From Flavobacterium sp. N2270 (GTDB lineage Bacteria; Bacteroidota; Bacteroidia; Flavobacteriales; Flavobacteriaceae): a DNA stretch of 64,000 nucleotides. A program made the position numbers and the translations under genes. Of the stretch, positions 33,947 through 43,032 are shown piece by piece. Within the stretch, counting starts at the first letter, position 1. Each line of letters begins with the position of its first letter. The notes below the pieces were generated by a model, which had not been told where the DNA came from, searched no databases, and saw only the letters and a list, made by a program, of their open reading frames with translations. The stretch is from positions 620,001-684,000 of the forward strand of contig NZ_CP110005.1 in NCBI RefSeq assembly GCF_025947225.1, written 5' to 3'.

Positions 33947-36754
33947 TTAATTAACAGTTACCTCATCAATAAAAATAAAAGCATCTCCGTTTGATGGAAA
34001 ACCTTGATGCCATTCGGGAAGTTTTCCAAAATTGGTTGCAATAACTTTAATATATCTTGCTTTTTGAGGTGTAAACTTTAAATCGAATGATTTTATCACA
34101 GTTTCATATTCTTTTGGATCCACAGAATTTTCAACCGTTCCCACTTTTGTAAACTTGATGTTATCATCTGAAATGTAATACTCTACTTTAGTTGGCATCA
34201 ATATCCATGAACGTGTGTCTTGCAAATAATTTGACCTAATTTCAGAAATGTTTTTTACAACTTGCATATCAATAGTTGCTTCAAAATCTTGGTTTTGATA
34301 TCCTTGCCACTCGCCTTTTCGCCAGTTTTCATTACCAAAAATTCCATCTAGTAAACCGTCAGAACCACCTGCATGATATTGTGAATTGAATTTCGATTTA
34401 ATTTCGATTGTAAAGTTATTTGGTTTTTTAAAGAATTGTGCAGAAATAGTATTACTTCTTGGTGGCTTTCCACCAGCCATTTCTTCTATATATGCTTCAA
34501 TTTTTGAAGATTTACTAATTTCAAATGCTTCAGAATACGGAATAAATGACGGAACTTCTTTTGAATCATCATAAATTCGATAATAAATTTTTTGGTTAAA
34601 TTGTTTCGAACCTTTAATCTGAACTATCATTTTGTCTTTAAATGATTTACTTTCTGCTTCAATTACTGGAACTGGAATTATAGATGGGAAAAATACTTTC
34701 TCTTGAGGTTCCATAGAAAACTGTGGTAAAATTCTAGTTTTTTCAAATGGTTGATTTATATATTCTGGGTTTTTTCCATCAACACTTACTTTTATATTCT
34801 TTATAAATGGTTCGTTGACTTCCCACAAAATATCACCTGGTCTCAGATCATAAATTCCCATCGAACTCAGCACATACCAAGCACTCATTTGTCCGCAATC
34901 TTCGTTTCCTATTAAACCATCTGGTGTATTTTTATAGAAATTATCTAAAATGTATTTTACTTTTTCATTCGTTTTTTCTGGTTTACCCACATAATTATAC
35001 AAATATGCCATGTGGTGACTTGGTTCGTTTCCGTGAGCATATTGACCAATTAATCCGGTAACATCTACTTGTTCTCTTCCTGTGGTTTTGCTTTCGCTGT
35101 TAAACATTTCGTCTAATTTGGCTTCAAACTTATCATTTCCACCATACGCTTCAATCATTCCTACAATATCTTGTGGCACAAAAAATGTGTATTGCCACGC
35201 GTTTCCTTCGGTAAAATTATTATTGACTTCTCTTGGGTCGAAAGGTTTGTCCCAACCTCCGTTTTTCTTTGGTCTGATAAAGCCTGTTTCCCAATCGAAA
35301 AGGTTTTTCCAATTTTGAGAACGCTTCATGAAATAATTATAATCTTCCGTTTTGCCTAAAATTTGTGCCATTTGCGCAATACACCAATCGTCATACGCAT
35401 ATTCCACGGTTTTAGAAACACTTTCATGGTCATCATCAATAGAAATGAACCCGTATTTCTTATAGGCTTCTAATCCTAAAACATCTCTCATGGCTGATGC
35501 TTTACTCGCTTCAAACGCTTTTTCATAATCAAAACCCTTAATTCCTTTTGCCATTGCATCTGCAATTACCGATACAGAATGGTAGCCAATCATACAATCG
35601 GTTTCATTAGAAGCCAATTCCCAAACAGGCAATCTTCCACCTTGTTCGTATTGTTTTATAAACGTATTGATATAATCTGAAGTTCGTTTTTTATCAATTA
35701 AGGTATACAATGGATGCGCAGCTCTAAACGTATCCCAAAGTGAAAAAACCGTGTAATACTCAAAGCCTTCTGCAGTGTGAATCTGGTTATCTCTACCGCG
35801 ATATTTTCCGTCTACATCTTGTGCAATATTCGGTTGCATCATCGTATGGTATAAAGCCGTGTAGAAAATGGCTAACTTATCTTCATCATCAGAAGTTACC
35901 TCAATTTTAGATAATTCTTTATTCCAAAGTGCTTCTGCATCTTTCTTTACTTTTTCAAAATTCCAATGTTTGATTTCGGAACTGTTTAATTTGGCACCTT
36001 CATAACTTGTTGGCGAAAGTGATACTTTTACCAATATTTTTTCTCCTTTTTTGACATTCTTAGAAAAACTTAAAGCAAGTTCTGTTCCGTGATAATCTCC
36101 TTTTACGCCTTTAAAATTCATTCTTTCATTGGTGATTTTCATTGGCACATTAAATTCAATTCTAGCGTACACGTATTGATTCGTTGCCCAAGCTTCACTT
36201 CTTCTTAAAACCTCAATAGTTTTATCATCGATAAACCGAACTTGCCCCTCTAATAGTTTATCACGGTGATTCAAATCTAAAATAATATTGGCTTGACCAG
36301 CTTTGTTAAAAGTGTATTCATGAAAACCAACTCTTGTAGATGTTGTTAATCGAACATCAATATTGTGTTTATCTAATTTTACGCCATAAAATCCTGCAGA
36401 AGCTTTTTCGTTAGCATGAGAAAATGTTGAAGAATACACTCTATTATCGAATGAAGATTCGCCCATTGTTGGCATCAACATGATATCACCATAATCAGAA
36501 ACTCCAGTTCCGTTTAAATGAGTATGCGAAAAGCCATAAATTAAATTATCTGAATAATGATAACCCGAACAACCGTCCCAACTTCCATCGATTCGAGTAT
36601 CTGGAGATAATTGAACCATTCCATAAGGAACAGTTGCTCCTGGAAAAGTATGTCCGTGTCCGCCTGTTCCAATAAATGGGTTTACGTATTTAGCAAAATC
36701 TTGTGCAAACGAAGCGCTTGTTATAAAAAGGATAGAAAAAAGAAAACTCCTCAT
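33947..36754 (-). CDS. GH92 family glycoside hydrolase (alpha-mannosidase), exported
   Basis: 935 residues with a signal peptide ending SFAQ. GH92 enzymes are calcium-dependent exo-alpha-mannosidases. The family hallmarks VNPFIGTGGHGHTFPGA near the N-terminus, FSLWDTFRAAHPLYTL, and GNEDCGQMSAWYVLSSMG (with the catalytic acid glutamate) are intact. The C-terminal 250 residues hold a chitobiase-type beta domain and a discoidin (F5/8) domain that may bind glycans. No SusC/SusD pair lies beside it, so it is an isolated enzyme for mannose side chains of glycoproteins or yeast-type mannan. Linkage specificity is not deducible. Confidence 0.93.
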   Translation of the reverse strand: MRSFLFSILFITSASFAQDFAKYVNPFIGTGGHGHTFPGATVPYGMVQLSPDTRIDGSWDGCSGYHYSDNLIYGFSHTHLNGTGVSDYGDIMLMPTMGESSFDNRVYSSTFSHANEKASAGFYGVKLDKHNIDVRLTTSTRVGFHEYTFNKAGQANIILDLNHRDKLLEGQVRFIDDKTIEVLRRSEAWATNQYVYARIEFNVPMKITNERMNFKGVKGDYHGTELALSFSKNVKKGEKILVKVSLSPTSYEGAKLNSSEIKHWNFEKVKKDAEALWNKELSKIEVTSDDEDKLAIFYTALYHTMMQPNIAQDVDGKYRGRDNQIHTAEGFEYYTVFSLWDTFRAAHPLYTLIDKKRTSDYINTFIKQYEQGGRLPVWELASNETDCMIGYHSVSVIADAMAKGIKGFDYEKAFEASKASAMRDVLGLEAYKKYGFISIDDDHESVSKTVEYAYDDWCIAQMAQILGKTEDYNYFMKRSQNWKNLFDWETGFIRPKKNGGWDKPFDPREVNNNFTEGNAWQYTFFVPQDIVGMIEAYGGNDKFEAKLDEMFNSESKTTGREQVDVTGLIGQYAHGNEPSHHMAYLYNYVGKPEKTNEKVKYILDNFYKNTPDGLIGNEDCGQMSAWYVLSSMGIYDLRPGDILWEVNEPFIKNIKVSVDGKNPEYINQPFEKTRILPQFSMEPQEKVFFPSIIPVPVIEAESKSFKDKMIVQIKGSKQFNQKIYYRIYDDSKEVPSFIPYSEAFEISKSSKIEAYIEEMAGGKPPRSNTISAQFFKKPNNFTIEIKSKFNSQYHAGGSDGLLDGIFGNENWRKGEWQGYQNQDFEATIDMQVVKNISEIRSNYLQDTRSWILMPTKVEYYISDDNIKFTKVGTVENSVDPKEYETVIKSFDLKFTPQKARYIKVIATNFGKLPEWHQGFPSNGDAFIFIDEVTVN

Positions 36755-36820
36755 TTTGTAGTTTTAAATAAACTATAAAATTGAGGAATTAATATGAGTT
36801 TAGCAATTCTATTTTATAAT

Positions 36821-37228
36821 TTACACCGCCATTACGCCACGCTTCTTAATAACAGGTAAATCAGATTGTCCTTTTTCGTTGATAGAATTGGTTGTAAAAA
36901 TAAATTTTTTATCGAACATTTTGTTACCAATAAAATACGACAACATAAATTCATTATTCAATTGCAATAAGTTGTTTTCAAGAAATTCAATTCTTACTGC
37001 TGACTCTGGCTCCACTTTCGCAAATGCATGACGAAGAGACATTGTATTTCTCATTTCTCCATCAATTAAACCATAGGCGCGAGAAACAATCATTGCTGTT
37101 TCTAATGGTTCCTTCGTAGCGTTTAACAAATAAGCATACCAGCAATTTTCTTGAAAATCATCGCTCCATTCTTGTATTGCTACAATATGAACATTTTCCA
37201 CTTTTGGGATAACTATATCTGCTTTCAT
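36821..37228 (-). CDS. conserved protein coupled to pheS
   Basis: Not recognised beyond being a small cytoplasmic protein that I have seen next to pheS in Flavobacteria. 135 residues from the chosen start (MKADIVIPKVENVHIVAIQEW), beta-rich, no signal peptide and no membrane segment. The start leaves a single base after the pheS stop (TAA-A-ATG), so it is translationally coupled; the longer frame would overlap pheS by 47 bases. Because of this linkage it is often named after PheS by mistake; it lacks all synthetase motifs. Confidence 0.8.
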   Translation of the reverse strand: MKADIVIPKVENVHIVAIQEWSDDFQENCWYAYLLNATKEPLETAMIVSRAYGLIDGEMRNTMSLRHAFAKVEPESAVRIEFLENNLLQLNNEFMLSYFIGNKMFDKKFIFTTNSINEKGQSDLPVIKKRGVMAV

Positions 37229-37229
37229 T

Positions 37230-38249
37230 TTAGATGCTTGACTTAAATTGTTGTAAGAAACGAACGTCGTTTTCAAAAAACATTCTTATATCGCCAATTT
37301 GATGCAAAAGCATTGCTATACGCTCTACTCCCATACCAAATGCAAATCCTGAATATTCTTCTGGATTGATTCCGCAGTTTTTTAAAACATTTGGGTCAAC
37401 CATTCCACAACCACCAATTTCCAACCAACCTGTACCTTTTGTAATTCTATAATCAGTCTCAGTTTTTAAACCCCAATAGATATCGATTTCAGCACTTGGT
37501 TCTGTAAACGGGAAATAAGAAGGTCTTAGACGAATTTTTGACTTTCCAAACATTTCTTTCGTAAAGTGCAATAACGTTTGTTTTAAATCGGCAAAAGAAA
37601 CGTCTTTATCAATATACAATCCTTCCACTTGATGGAAAATACAATGCGAACGAGCAGAAATTGCTTCATTACGGAAAACTCTACCTGGAGAAATCGTTCT
37701 AATAGGCGGTTTGTTGTTTTCCATGTAACGCACTTGCACAGATGATGTGTGCGTACGCAATAACGTATCTGGATTAGTTTGAATAAAGAAAGTATCTTGC
37801 ATATCACGCGCTGGGTGATATTCTGGCAAGTTTAACGCAGTAAAATTATGCCAATCGTCTTCAATTTCTGGACCTTCAGAAACGTTGAAACCCACATTTG
37901 AAAAGATATCAATAATTTGATTTTTTACAATTGAAATTGGATGACGAGAACCTAATTCTAATGGATAACCTGGGCGCGTTAAATCGCCATAAATTCCTTT
38001 AGATTCTTCCTTACTTTCGATTTGATCTTGTAAAGAAGCTACTTTCTCTTCGGCAGAAGTTTTCAACTGATTGATTACTTGTCCGAATTCCTTTTTCATT
38101 TCGTTTGGAACATTTTTAAATTCGGCAAATAACTCTTTTAAAAGACCTTTGCTTCCTAAAAATTTAATTCTAAACTCTTCAATTTTTTCTTTATTATCGG
38201 CTTGAAAAGCGTTTACTTCTTCAATGTGTTTTTTAATCTGATCAATCAT
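37230..38249 (-). CDS. pheS: phenylalanyl-tRNA synthetase alpha subunit
   Basis: 339 residues, full length. Class II synthetase core: motif 2 region ([23 protein letters not shown]) and motif 3 ([22 protein letters not shown]), preceded by an N-terminal coiled coil (about 1-90) that binds tRNA. pheT is not in the window, as is common in Bacteroidota. The following small gene is coupled to it. Confidence 0.97.
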   Translation of the reverse strand: MIDQIKKHIEEVNAFQADNKEKIEEFRIKFLGSKGLLKELFAEFKNVPNEMKKEFGQVINQLKTSAEEKVASLQDQIESKEESKGIYGDLTRPGYPLELGSRHPISIVKNQIIDIFSNVGFNVSEGPEIEDDWHNFTALNLPEYHPARDMQDTFFIQTNPDTLLRTHTSSVQVRYMENNKPPIRTISPGRVFRNEAISARSHCIFHQVEGLYIDKDVSFADLKQTLLHFTKEMFGKSKIRLRPSYFPFTEPSAEIDIYWGLKTETDYRITKGTGWLEIGGCGMVDPNVLKNCGINPEEYSGFAFGMGVERIAMLLHQIGDIRMFFENDVRFLQQFKSSI

Positions 38250-38340
38250 CGTTCTTGCTTATAAAGGTGCAAATTTAATCTTTTTTAGTCATTAGTAAAA
38301 AGTGATTAGTAATTAGTTTTGTCTAATTGCCAATTACGAG

Positions 38341-38697
38341 TTACTCAATTAATTCTTTTTCTATGAAATAACTTACAATAGCGTCTTTCATTAAAATAGA
38401 TTGTTCACCTGCTTTTAGTGGCGGTAATTGTTCTTTTACTGCATAATGAGGCCAACCTTCGTTATCGAAGTATTCAAATTCATAATATCCATAAGGCTCT
38501 AGAACTCTACAAATAGCAATGTGCATTAAGTTTATTTTTTCGTCTTTTTTAAACTCTGCATTGAATTTCCCTAATTCTTGTACTCCAATTAAATATATAA
38601 TAGCGTCTAGGTCTAATACATCGCCATCGGCAAATTTATCAGAAAGCAATTTTACTACTTTGTCCCAGCGTTCTTTAAGTTGTTCGTCTCTTGACAT
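38341..38697 (-). CDS. conserved hypothetical protein
   Basis: 118 residues from the chosen start (MSRDEQLKERWDKVVKLL). No signal peptide, acidic, predicted mixed alpha/beta; no known domain is recognised. An in-frame ATG 24 codons farther upstream (38769) overlaps the promoter at 38767-38774 and encodes a low-complexity Lys/Ser/Phe stretch, so it is rejected. The 69-nt leader contains tandem TTTTCTC units. It is divergent from the cvpA gene. Confidence 0.78.
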   Translation of the reverse strand: MSRDEQLKERWDKVVKLLSDKFADGDVLDLDAIIYLIGVQELGKFNAEFKKDEKINLMHIAICRVLEPYGYYEFEYFDNEGWPHYAVKEQLPPLKAGEQSILMKDAIVSYFIEKELIE

Positions 38698-38766
38698 TTT
38701 ATTTTTAGATGAAAGAGAAAAGAGAAAAGAGAAAAGACTTTTCTTTTTTTCTTGTTTTTGAAGTTG

Positions 38767-38774
38767 CAAAGATA
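38767..38774 (-). promoter_or_regulatory. promoter -7 element of the 118-residue protein gene
   Basis: Minus-strand TATCTTTG, an exact TAnnTTTG match. It lies only 5 bases from the -33 TTG of the divergent cvpA promoter, so the two promoters compete for the same polymerase space. Confidence 0.5.
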
Positions 38775-38779
38775 GTAAA

Positions 38780-38807
38780 TTGACTTTCGTTTATTCTTTT
38801 ATCTTTG
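38780..38807 (+). promoter_or_regulatory. cvpA promoter
   Basis: TTG (38780-38782), 17 bases, TATCTTTG (38800-38807): a full match to the Bacteroidota promoter. The TTG coincides with the first codon of the longer reading frame, which rules that start out. Confidence 0.65.
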
Positions 38808-38830
38808 TTCTTTCATTTATTTTCTTTTTT

Positions 38831-39355
38831 ATGAGTTTTATTGATATTATTTTCGCTGTATTATTAAGTTATGCTATCTACAAAGGGTTAAAAAACGGAC
38901 TTTTCGTTGAAGTTGCCTCACTTCTTGCTTTAGTCGTTGGGATTTTTGTGGCCATAAAGTTTTCGCATATTGTAAGAGCGGTTATAGAAACAAAAGTAAG
39001 TTGGGATCCAAAATACATAGAAATAACTGCTTTTGCCTTAACTTTTATTGCTGTTGTAATTGTAATTCATCTTTCGGCTAAATTGCTGACTAAAATTGTT
39101 GATTTTGCATATTTAGGTTGGATTAACCGATTAGCAGGTGCGGGATTTAGTGTTCTAAAAACCATATTAGCTTTGAGTATTGTTATTTTATTGTTTGAAA
39201 AAATCAATGTAAACAATATGTTGGCAAAACAAGAAACTCTTGATGAGTCAATTTTTTACAACCCAACTAAAGAAATTTCAGCTTTTGTTTATCCGCAAAT
39301 TGAAGAATGGTATGAGAAAGGTTTACAGTATTCAGAAGACAGTGAGCAGGAATAA
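38831..39355 (+). CDS. cvpA: CvpA family membrane protein
   Basis: 174 residues from the chosen start (MSFIDIIFAVLLSYAIYKGLKNG), with four transmembrane segments and a short acidic tail. CvpA proteins were first linked to colicin V production; they are inner-membrane proteins of unclear role in envelope homeostasis. The N-terminal signature D-I-I-F-A...G-L-K-N-G fits the family. Confidence 0.88.
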   Translation: MSFIDIIFAVLLSYAIYKGLKNGLFVEVASLLALVVGIFVAIKFSHIVRAVIETKVSWDPKYIEITAFALTFIAVVIVIHLSAKLLTKIVDFAYLGWINRLAGAGFSVLKTILALSIVILLFEKINVNNMLAKQETLDESIFYNPTKEISAFVYPQIEEWYEKGLQYSEDSEQE

Positions 39356-39376
39356 GTTGAAATTGAATAAAAACAT

Positions 39377-39703
39377 TTATAATAATTTCTCTTTTATAAT
39401 TTTAATAGCTTTTCTAAATTCAGAATTATATTCATTATTGAAATTATAATCCCAAATACCGTCATTCTTTTTAATTACTCTAAGAATTAACGGGTCTTCT
39501 TTTGCAAAAATTCTTGCAGTTAATGATAAAACAAAATATAGTTTGTTATACCAAGTATTTTGAGGATTAATTATATCTATTGATTTAATTTCGTTAAAAT
39601 TAAAACTTCTAAATTCCCAATAATCAACTGCTTTTATATCAAAAGAAGTTTCTTTTATTAATATTTCCGGAAAACCATTTTTCTTAAATACTTTCAATTT
39701 CAA
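39377..39703 (-). CDS. small hypothetical protein at the end of the Bat operon
   Basis: 108 residues, not recognised. One hydrophobic stretch (about 53-67, WYNKLYFVLSLTARIF) lies between charged beta-like segments; a PH-like fold is possible but not supported by motif. It begins 12 bases after batE on the same strand, so it is likely the last gene of that operon. It is rich in Lys, Ile and Asn and shows no signal peptide. Confidence 0.65.
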   Translation of the reverse strand: MKLKVFKKNGFPEILIKETSFDIKAVDYWEFRSFNFNEIKSIDIINPQNTWYNKLYFVLSLTARIFAKEDPLILRVIKKNDGIWDYNFNNEYNSEFRKAIKIIKEKLL

Positions 39704-39715
39704 AACAAATTAAAA

Positions 39716-40486
39716 TTACTTCAACTCCTTAATTGCGTCTTTTTCTATCCAACCTTGGGTTTTATCTGTCAATTGAATTTTTTTCCAATTATCTAAGGTT
39801 TCCAAAACAAATACTTTTGTTCCTTCGTGTAAAACCAACACGTCTTCTGAGCTGCTTTTGGGCTCTGCTTTTACGTTAACCGCTGAACTAAATACAATGG
39901 CAGGTTTTGTAGTTACATCGTTTTGTTTTTGTAAAAAAGCCGCTGAAACGGTGATTAAAATTCCAACTAAAAACACAAACATTGCAGTAAAGAATATTCG
40001 TTTAATTAGTGTTGTATTCCCAAAGTAATACCCTAAAAAAGAGAGTAAAAATAATAGCGACATGATTACTGCAGTCCAAGCCCAAGAATCGTAATGCCAT
40101 GTGTTTACAAATGCATAAATGGCTTTTGAAATACCCACTTCTGGAACATTTTTAATATCGTCAATGGCTTTTTTTTGTGCAAATTCTAAATTGGTTTTAA
40201 CAACCTCATCATTTGGGCTGAACAATAACGCTTTTTCGAAATTATAAATTGCTGGCGCTATTTTGTCTAGTTTGTAATAGCAGTTTCCTAAATTGAAATA
40301 CAATTCGGCAGATTCTACTTTCAAATTCGAATTTATGAACTCATATTTAGCTGCTGCTGCTTCGTAATTTTCTTTTTTATACAAATCGTTAGCATTAGCA
40401 AATGCTTTGCTTACTTCGTCAGGTTCGTTTGCAAAAACAACTGTTGAAAGTAAAATAAAAACAATGCTTTTTAGTATAGTCTTCAT
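39716..40486 (-). CDS. batE: BatE, TPR and SH3-domain protein
   Basis: 256 residues. Signal peptide (ending VFA), TPR repeats (about 22-105: NLGNCYYKLDKIAPAIYNFEKAL), two transmembrane segments (about 135-185) and a C-terminal bacterial SH3 domain (about 200-256: AVNVKAEPKSSSEDVLVLHEG). Bat proteins are envelope proteins named for aerotolerance in Bacteroides; their biochemical role is still unclear. It follows batD by one base. Confidence 0.9.
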   Translation of the reverse strand: MKTILKSIVFILLSTVVFANEPDEVSKAFANANDLYKKENYEAAAAKYEFINSNLKVESAELYFNLGNCYYKLDKIAPAIYNFEKALLFSPNDEVVKTNLEFAQKKAIDDIKNVPEVGISKAIYAFVNTWHYDSWAWTAVIMSLLFLLSFLGYYFGNTTLIKRIFFTAMFVFLVGILITVSAAFLQKQNDVTTKPAIVFSSAVNVKAEPKSSSEDVLVLHEGTKVFVLETLDNWKKIQLTDKTQGWIEKDAIKELK

Positions 40487-40487
40487 A

Positions 40488-42236
40488 TTATAGTTGTTTT
40501 GAAAGTTCAGAAATTATTTCAACAGCTTTGTCGTAATCTTTTTGCATTGCAACATCAGATGACGGCGTGTAACGAGCAAACTCGCAATCGTTCATTAATT
40601 GCATAAATTGTGCTACATCATTTTTATTTGCTTGTTTATCGTGCAACATTTCTTGAATATTTTCTTTACTCATTTCTGAAGTTTCAATATGCAATTTTGC
40701 CTTCAAGAAATTGTGTAATGCTTTTTCCATTGCCATATAAAAAGGCACTTTATTACCCATTTGTTTTTTAGCGTCTGCTAAGAATTTCTTAGCTAAACGA
40801 TTGTTTCTTTTAATTTTATTGCCAAAAACATCTGCATCAATGGCTTCTTTTTTCTTCTTAGCCAAAATGATAATTGGAATTAAAAGTAAAGGTGCAAACA
40901 ATAAAGAATAGAATAAATTTGAACCTAAGAAATCTTTTTTAGTAACCGATTCGAATTTAGAATTTAATTTTATGAATTGAAAAACGTTATTTTTAACAAC
41001 TTCTTTTTTATTAGATGCAACTGCATTTGTATTTGCCGTAAAGTTTGGATTATCTAAAACATCAATCGTAATTTCTTCAGAAGTTATGGTTTTATACATT
41101 TTTGAACCTAAATCAAAGTAACTGAAAGTTATAGGTTGAATCGTATATTTTCCTTTAAACTGAGGAACAATTGTATAAGTATCAGAAATTTTACCGTTCA
41201 TTCCAGATAAAGGAGTTTTTACTTCTTCTTTATGTTGCGGGTCAAATACTTCAAAAGCACTTGGAAATTCGGTTTTTGGTAAATCTAATAATTTTAAATT
41301 TCCATTTCCTGAAACCGCTATTTCTAAGTCTAACGATTCTCCTGTTTTTAACTTTGTTTTTGATGGTTTTACTTTAAATGTAAAATTACCTACCGCACCT
41401 TTAAAATCGGCTGGTTTACCATTTTCAGGAAGCGGTTTTACATTAATGGTTTTTGAACCAGCCGTAACTGTTTTGGTCGTTAATTGATACGATTGCTGTC
41501 CAAACATGTTTCTTCTACCAGAAGGAACTTGAATTTCTAGATTAATAGAAAGTGGTTCTATTGGTTTGTTTCCTGCTTCAAGCGGATATAAAATTACTTT
41601 TCGCCACATCACCATTGCATAGTCTTGCCCATTATAAGTAGCTTCGACAGCTTCTAATTTTTGAATGTCGATATGTTGACTCCAAAAACCATTATACTTA
41701 GGGTTTTTAAGTTCTTTTACATTTCGAATAATAAATCTTGGATCAAAATACAACTTATAAACAACCGTTAAAGGTTCGTTCATATATGGATTTGAATTTG
41801 AAATTTCAGCTACTAAATGAACGCCTTCTCCTGCAACATAATCTGGACTATTGGGGTCTTTTGGAACAGGAATAGCATCGGTTACTGTTACTTTTACAGG
41901 AGCTGATTTTAAAATATTTCCGTCGTACTCAATCGTTGCCGGTTTAATAGTTAAAACTCCTTTTTGAGTAGGTTGTAGAATGTAAGAATAACTAAGACTA
42001 AATGATTTTACACCGTTTATCCATGAGAAATTTCGAGATTGAAATGGTCCTCCAACTAAAGTAAAACCATCAAAGCTTGGCGCTTGAAAATTATCTGCAT
42101 CTTCATTTACAGAAAATTGAACCTGAATTCTTTCGTTTAAACCAACTGTATTCTTGCTTACTTTAGTCTCAAATTTTACTTGAGCTTGAAGTAAGGAAGT
42201 TAAAAAGAAAACTATAAATATTACTGTCTTTTTCAT
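40488..42236 (-). CDS. batD: BatD
   Basis: 582 residues. Signal peptide ending LQAQ, a large periplasmic beta-rich region (about 20-440) with repeated Ig-like or oxygen-tolerance domains, one transmembrane segment (about 442-460, followed by KKKK), and a cytoplasmic helical tail. It is the usual partner of BatA and BatB and may be a periplasmic scaffold. Located between batC and batE. Confidence 0.92.
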   Translation of the reverse strand: MKKTVIFIVFFLTSLLQAQVKFETKVSKNTVGLNERIQVQFSVNEDADNFQAPSFDGFTLVGGPFQSRNFSWINGVKSFSLSYSYILQPTQKGVLTIKPATIEYDGNILKSAPVKVTVTDAIPVPKDPNSPDYVAGEGVHLVAEISNSNPYMNEPLTVVYKLYFDPRFIIRNVKELKNPKYNGFWSQHIDIQKLEAVEATYNGQDYAMVMWRKVILYPLEAGNKPIEPLSINLEIQVPSGRRNMFGQQSYQLTTKTVTAGSKTINVKPLPENGKPADFKGAVGNFTFKVKPSKTKLKTGESLDLEIAVSGNGNLKLLDLPKTEFPSAFEVFDPQHKEEVKTPLSGMNGKISDTYTIVPQFKGKYTIQPITFSYFDLGSKMYKTITSEEITIDVLDNPNFTANTNAVASNKKEVVKNNVFQFIKLNSKFESVTKKDFLGSNLFYSLLFAPLLLIPIIILAKKKKEAIDADVFGNKIKRNNRLAKKFLADAKKQMGNKVPFYMAMEKALHNFLKAKLHIETSEMSKENIQEMLHDKQANKNDVAQFMQLMNDCEFARYTPSSDVAMQKDYDKAVEIISELSKQL

Positions 42237-42266
42237 TTTATCAATCGCGTGGATTTCTATTTCTTT

Positions 42267-43031
42267 CTACCAATCTTTTTCGTTCGTAACCGGACTAGCT
42301 TTTACTTTTTTTGCATTTATCTTATCCTGTATTTTTTGTTCAGAATTGTTTACTGCATTAAGTAAATTTTCTATTTGTTGCTTATTTGCTCCAGAAGGTT
42401 TTGGATTAGGTTGCTCTTTTTTATCTTCATCTCCATTGTCATTTTTGTCCTTTTTATCTTCACCTTCTTTCTTGTCGTCTTTCTTATCTTTACCGTCGTC
42501 CTTTTTATCTTGATCTTTCTTATCTTTGTCTTTTTGGTCTTGGTCTTTTTTATCTTTATCCTTGTCTTTATTTTTGTCTTTATTCTTATCGTCTTTTGGA
42601 GGATTTTCTTTTAATTTTTTCTTAGCTAAAGCATAGTTATAACGTGTTTCATCGTCTAGCGGATTATTGCGTAATGCGTTTTTATAAGCATCGACAGCTC
42701 CTTGATAATTTTTTTCCAACATAAATGTATTTCCTAAATTATGAAATGCTTTATGCTTTTCTTCTTTTGTTTTGGCAACTTCAACCGCAGATGCAAATTT
42801 ATATTTTGCTTCTGAGGGTTGATTTTGGCGGTAAATACTATTTCCTAAATTGTAGTTTGCAACTGCTTTTTTATCCGCATTATTTGATTGTGAAACTCTT
42901 AAATTAGACTCAGATTTCACATACTCTTTTGCTTCAAAAGCTGTTGTACCATCATATAAATTTTGGTCTTTATTTTGACTAAAAAGTACTGATGTAATAA
43001 ACAAAACTAAAGCTACTGTTATCTTTTCCAT
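42267..43031 (-). CDS. batC: BatC, TPR protein with Lys/Asp-rich linker
   Basis: 254 residues. Signal peptide ending LFSQ, TPR repeats (about 25-140), then a strongly charged low-complexity segment at 144-211 made almost only of Lys, Asp and Asn, and a C-terminal helix. The charged segment corresponds to bases 42399-42602, a degenerate repeat of AAAGAC/GAT-type triplets. It may span the periplasm or bind anionic cell-wall polymers, which is speculation. One base from batB. Confidence 0.9.
   Translation of the reverse strand: MEKITVALVLFITSVLFSQNKDQNLYDGTTAFEAKEYVKSESNLRVSQSNNADKKAVANYNLGNSIYRQNQPSEAKYKFASAVEVAKTKEEKHKAFHNLGNTFMLEKNYQGAVDAYKNALRNNPLDDETRYNYALAKKKLKENPPKDDKNKDKNKDKDKDKKDQDQKDKDKKDQDKKDDGKDKKDDKKEGEDKKDKNDNGDEDKKEQPNPKPSGANKQQIENLLNAVNNSEQKIQDKINAKKVKASPVTNEKDW
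42399..42602 (-). repeat. Lys/Asp triplet repeat inside batC
   Basis: Low-complexity coding sequence of repeated lysine and aspartate codons, giving a highly charged linker. Such tracts can expand or contract. Confidence 0.75.
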
Positions 43032-43032
43032 T

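Noticed and set aside
42375..42614. Open frame for a 79-residue, very hydrophobic protein opposite batC
   Set aside because: It is the antisense of the Lys/Asp-rich codons, which read as Phe, Leu, Ile and Val on the other strand.
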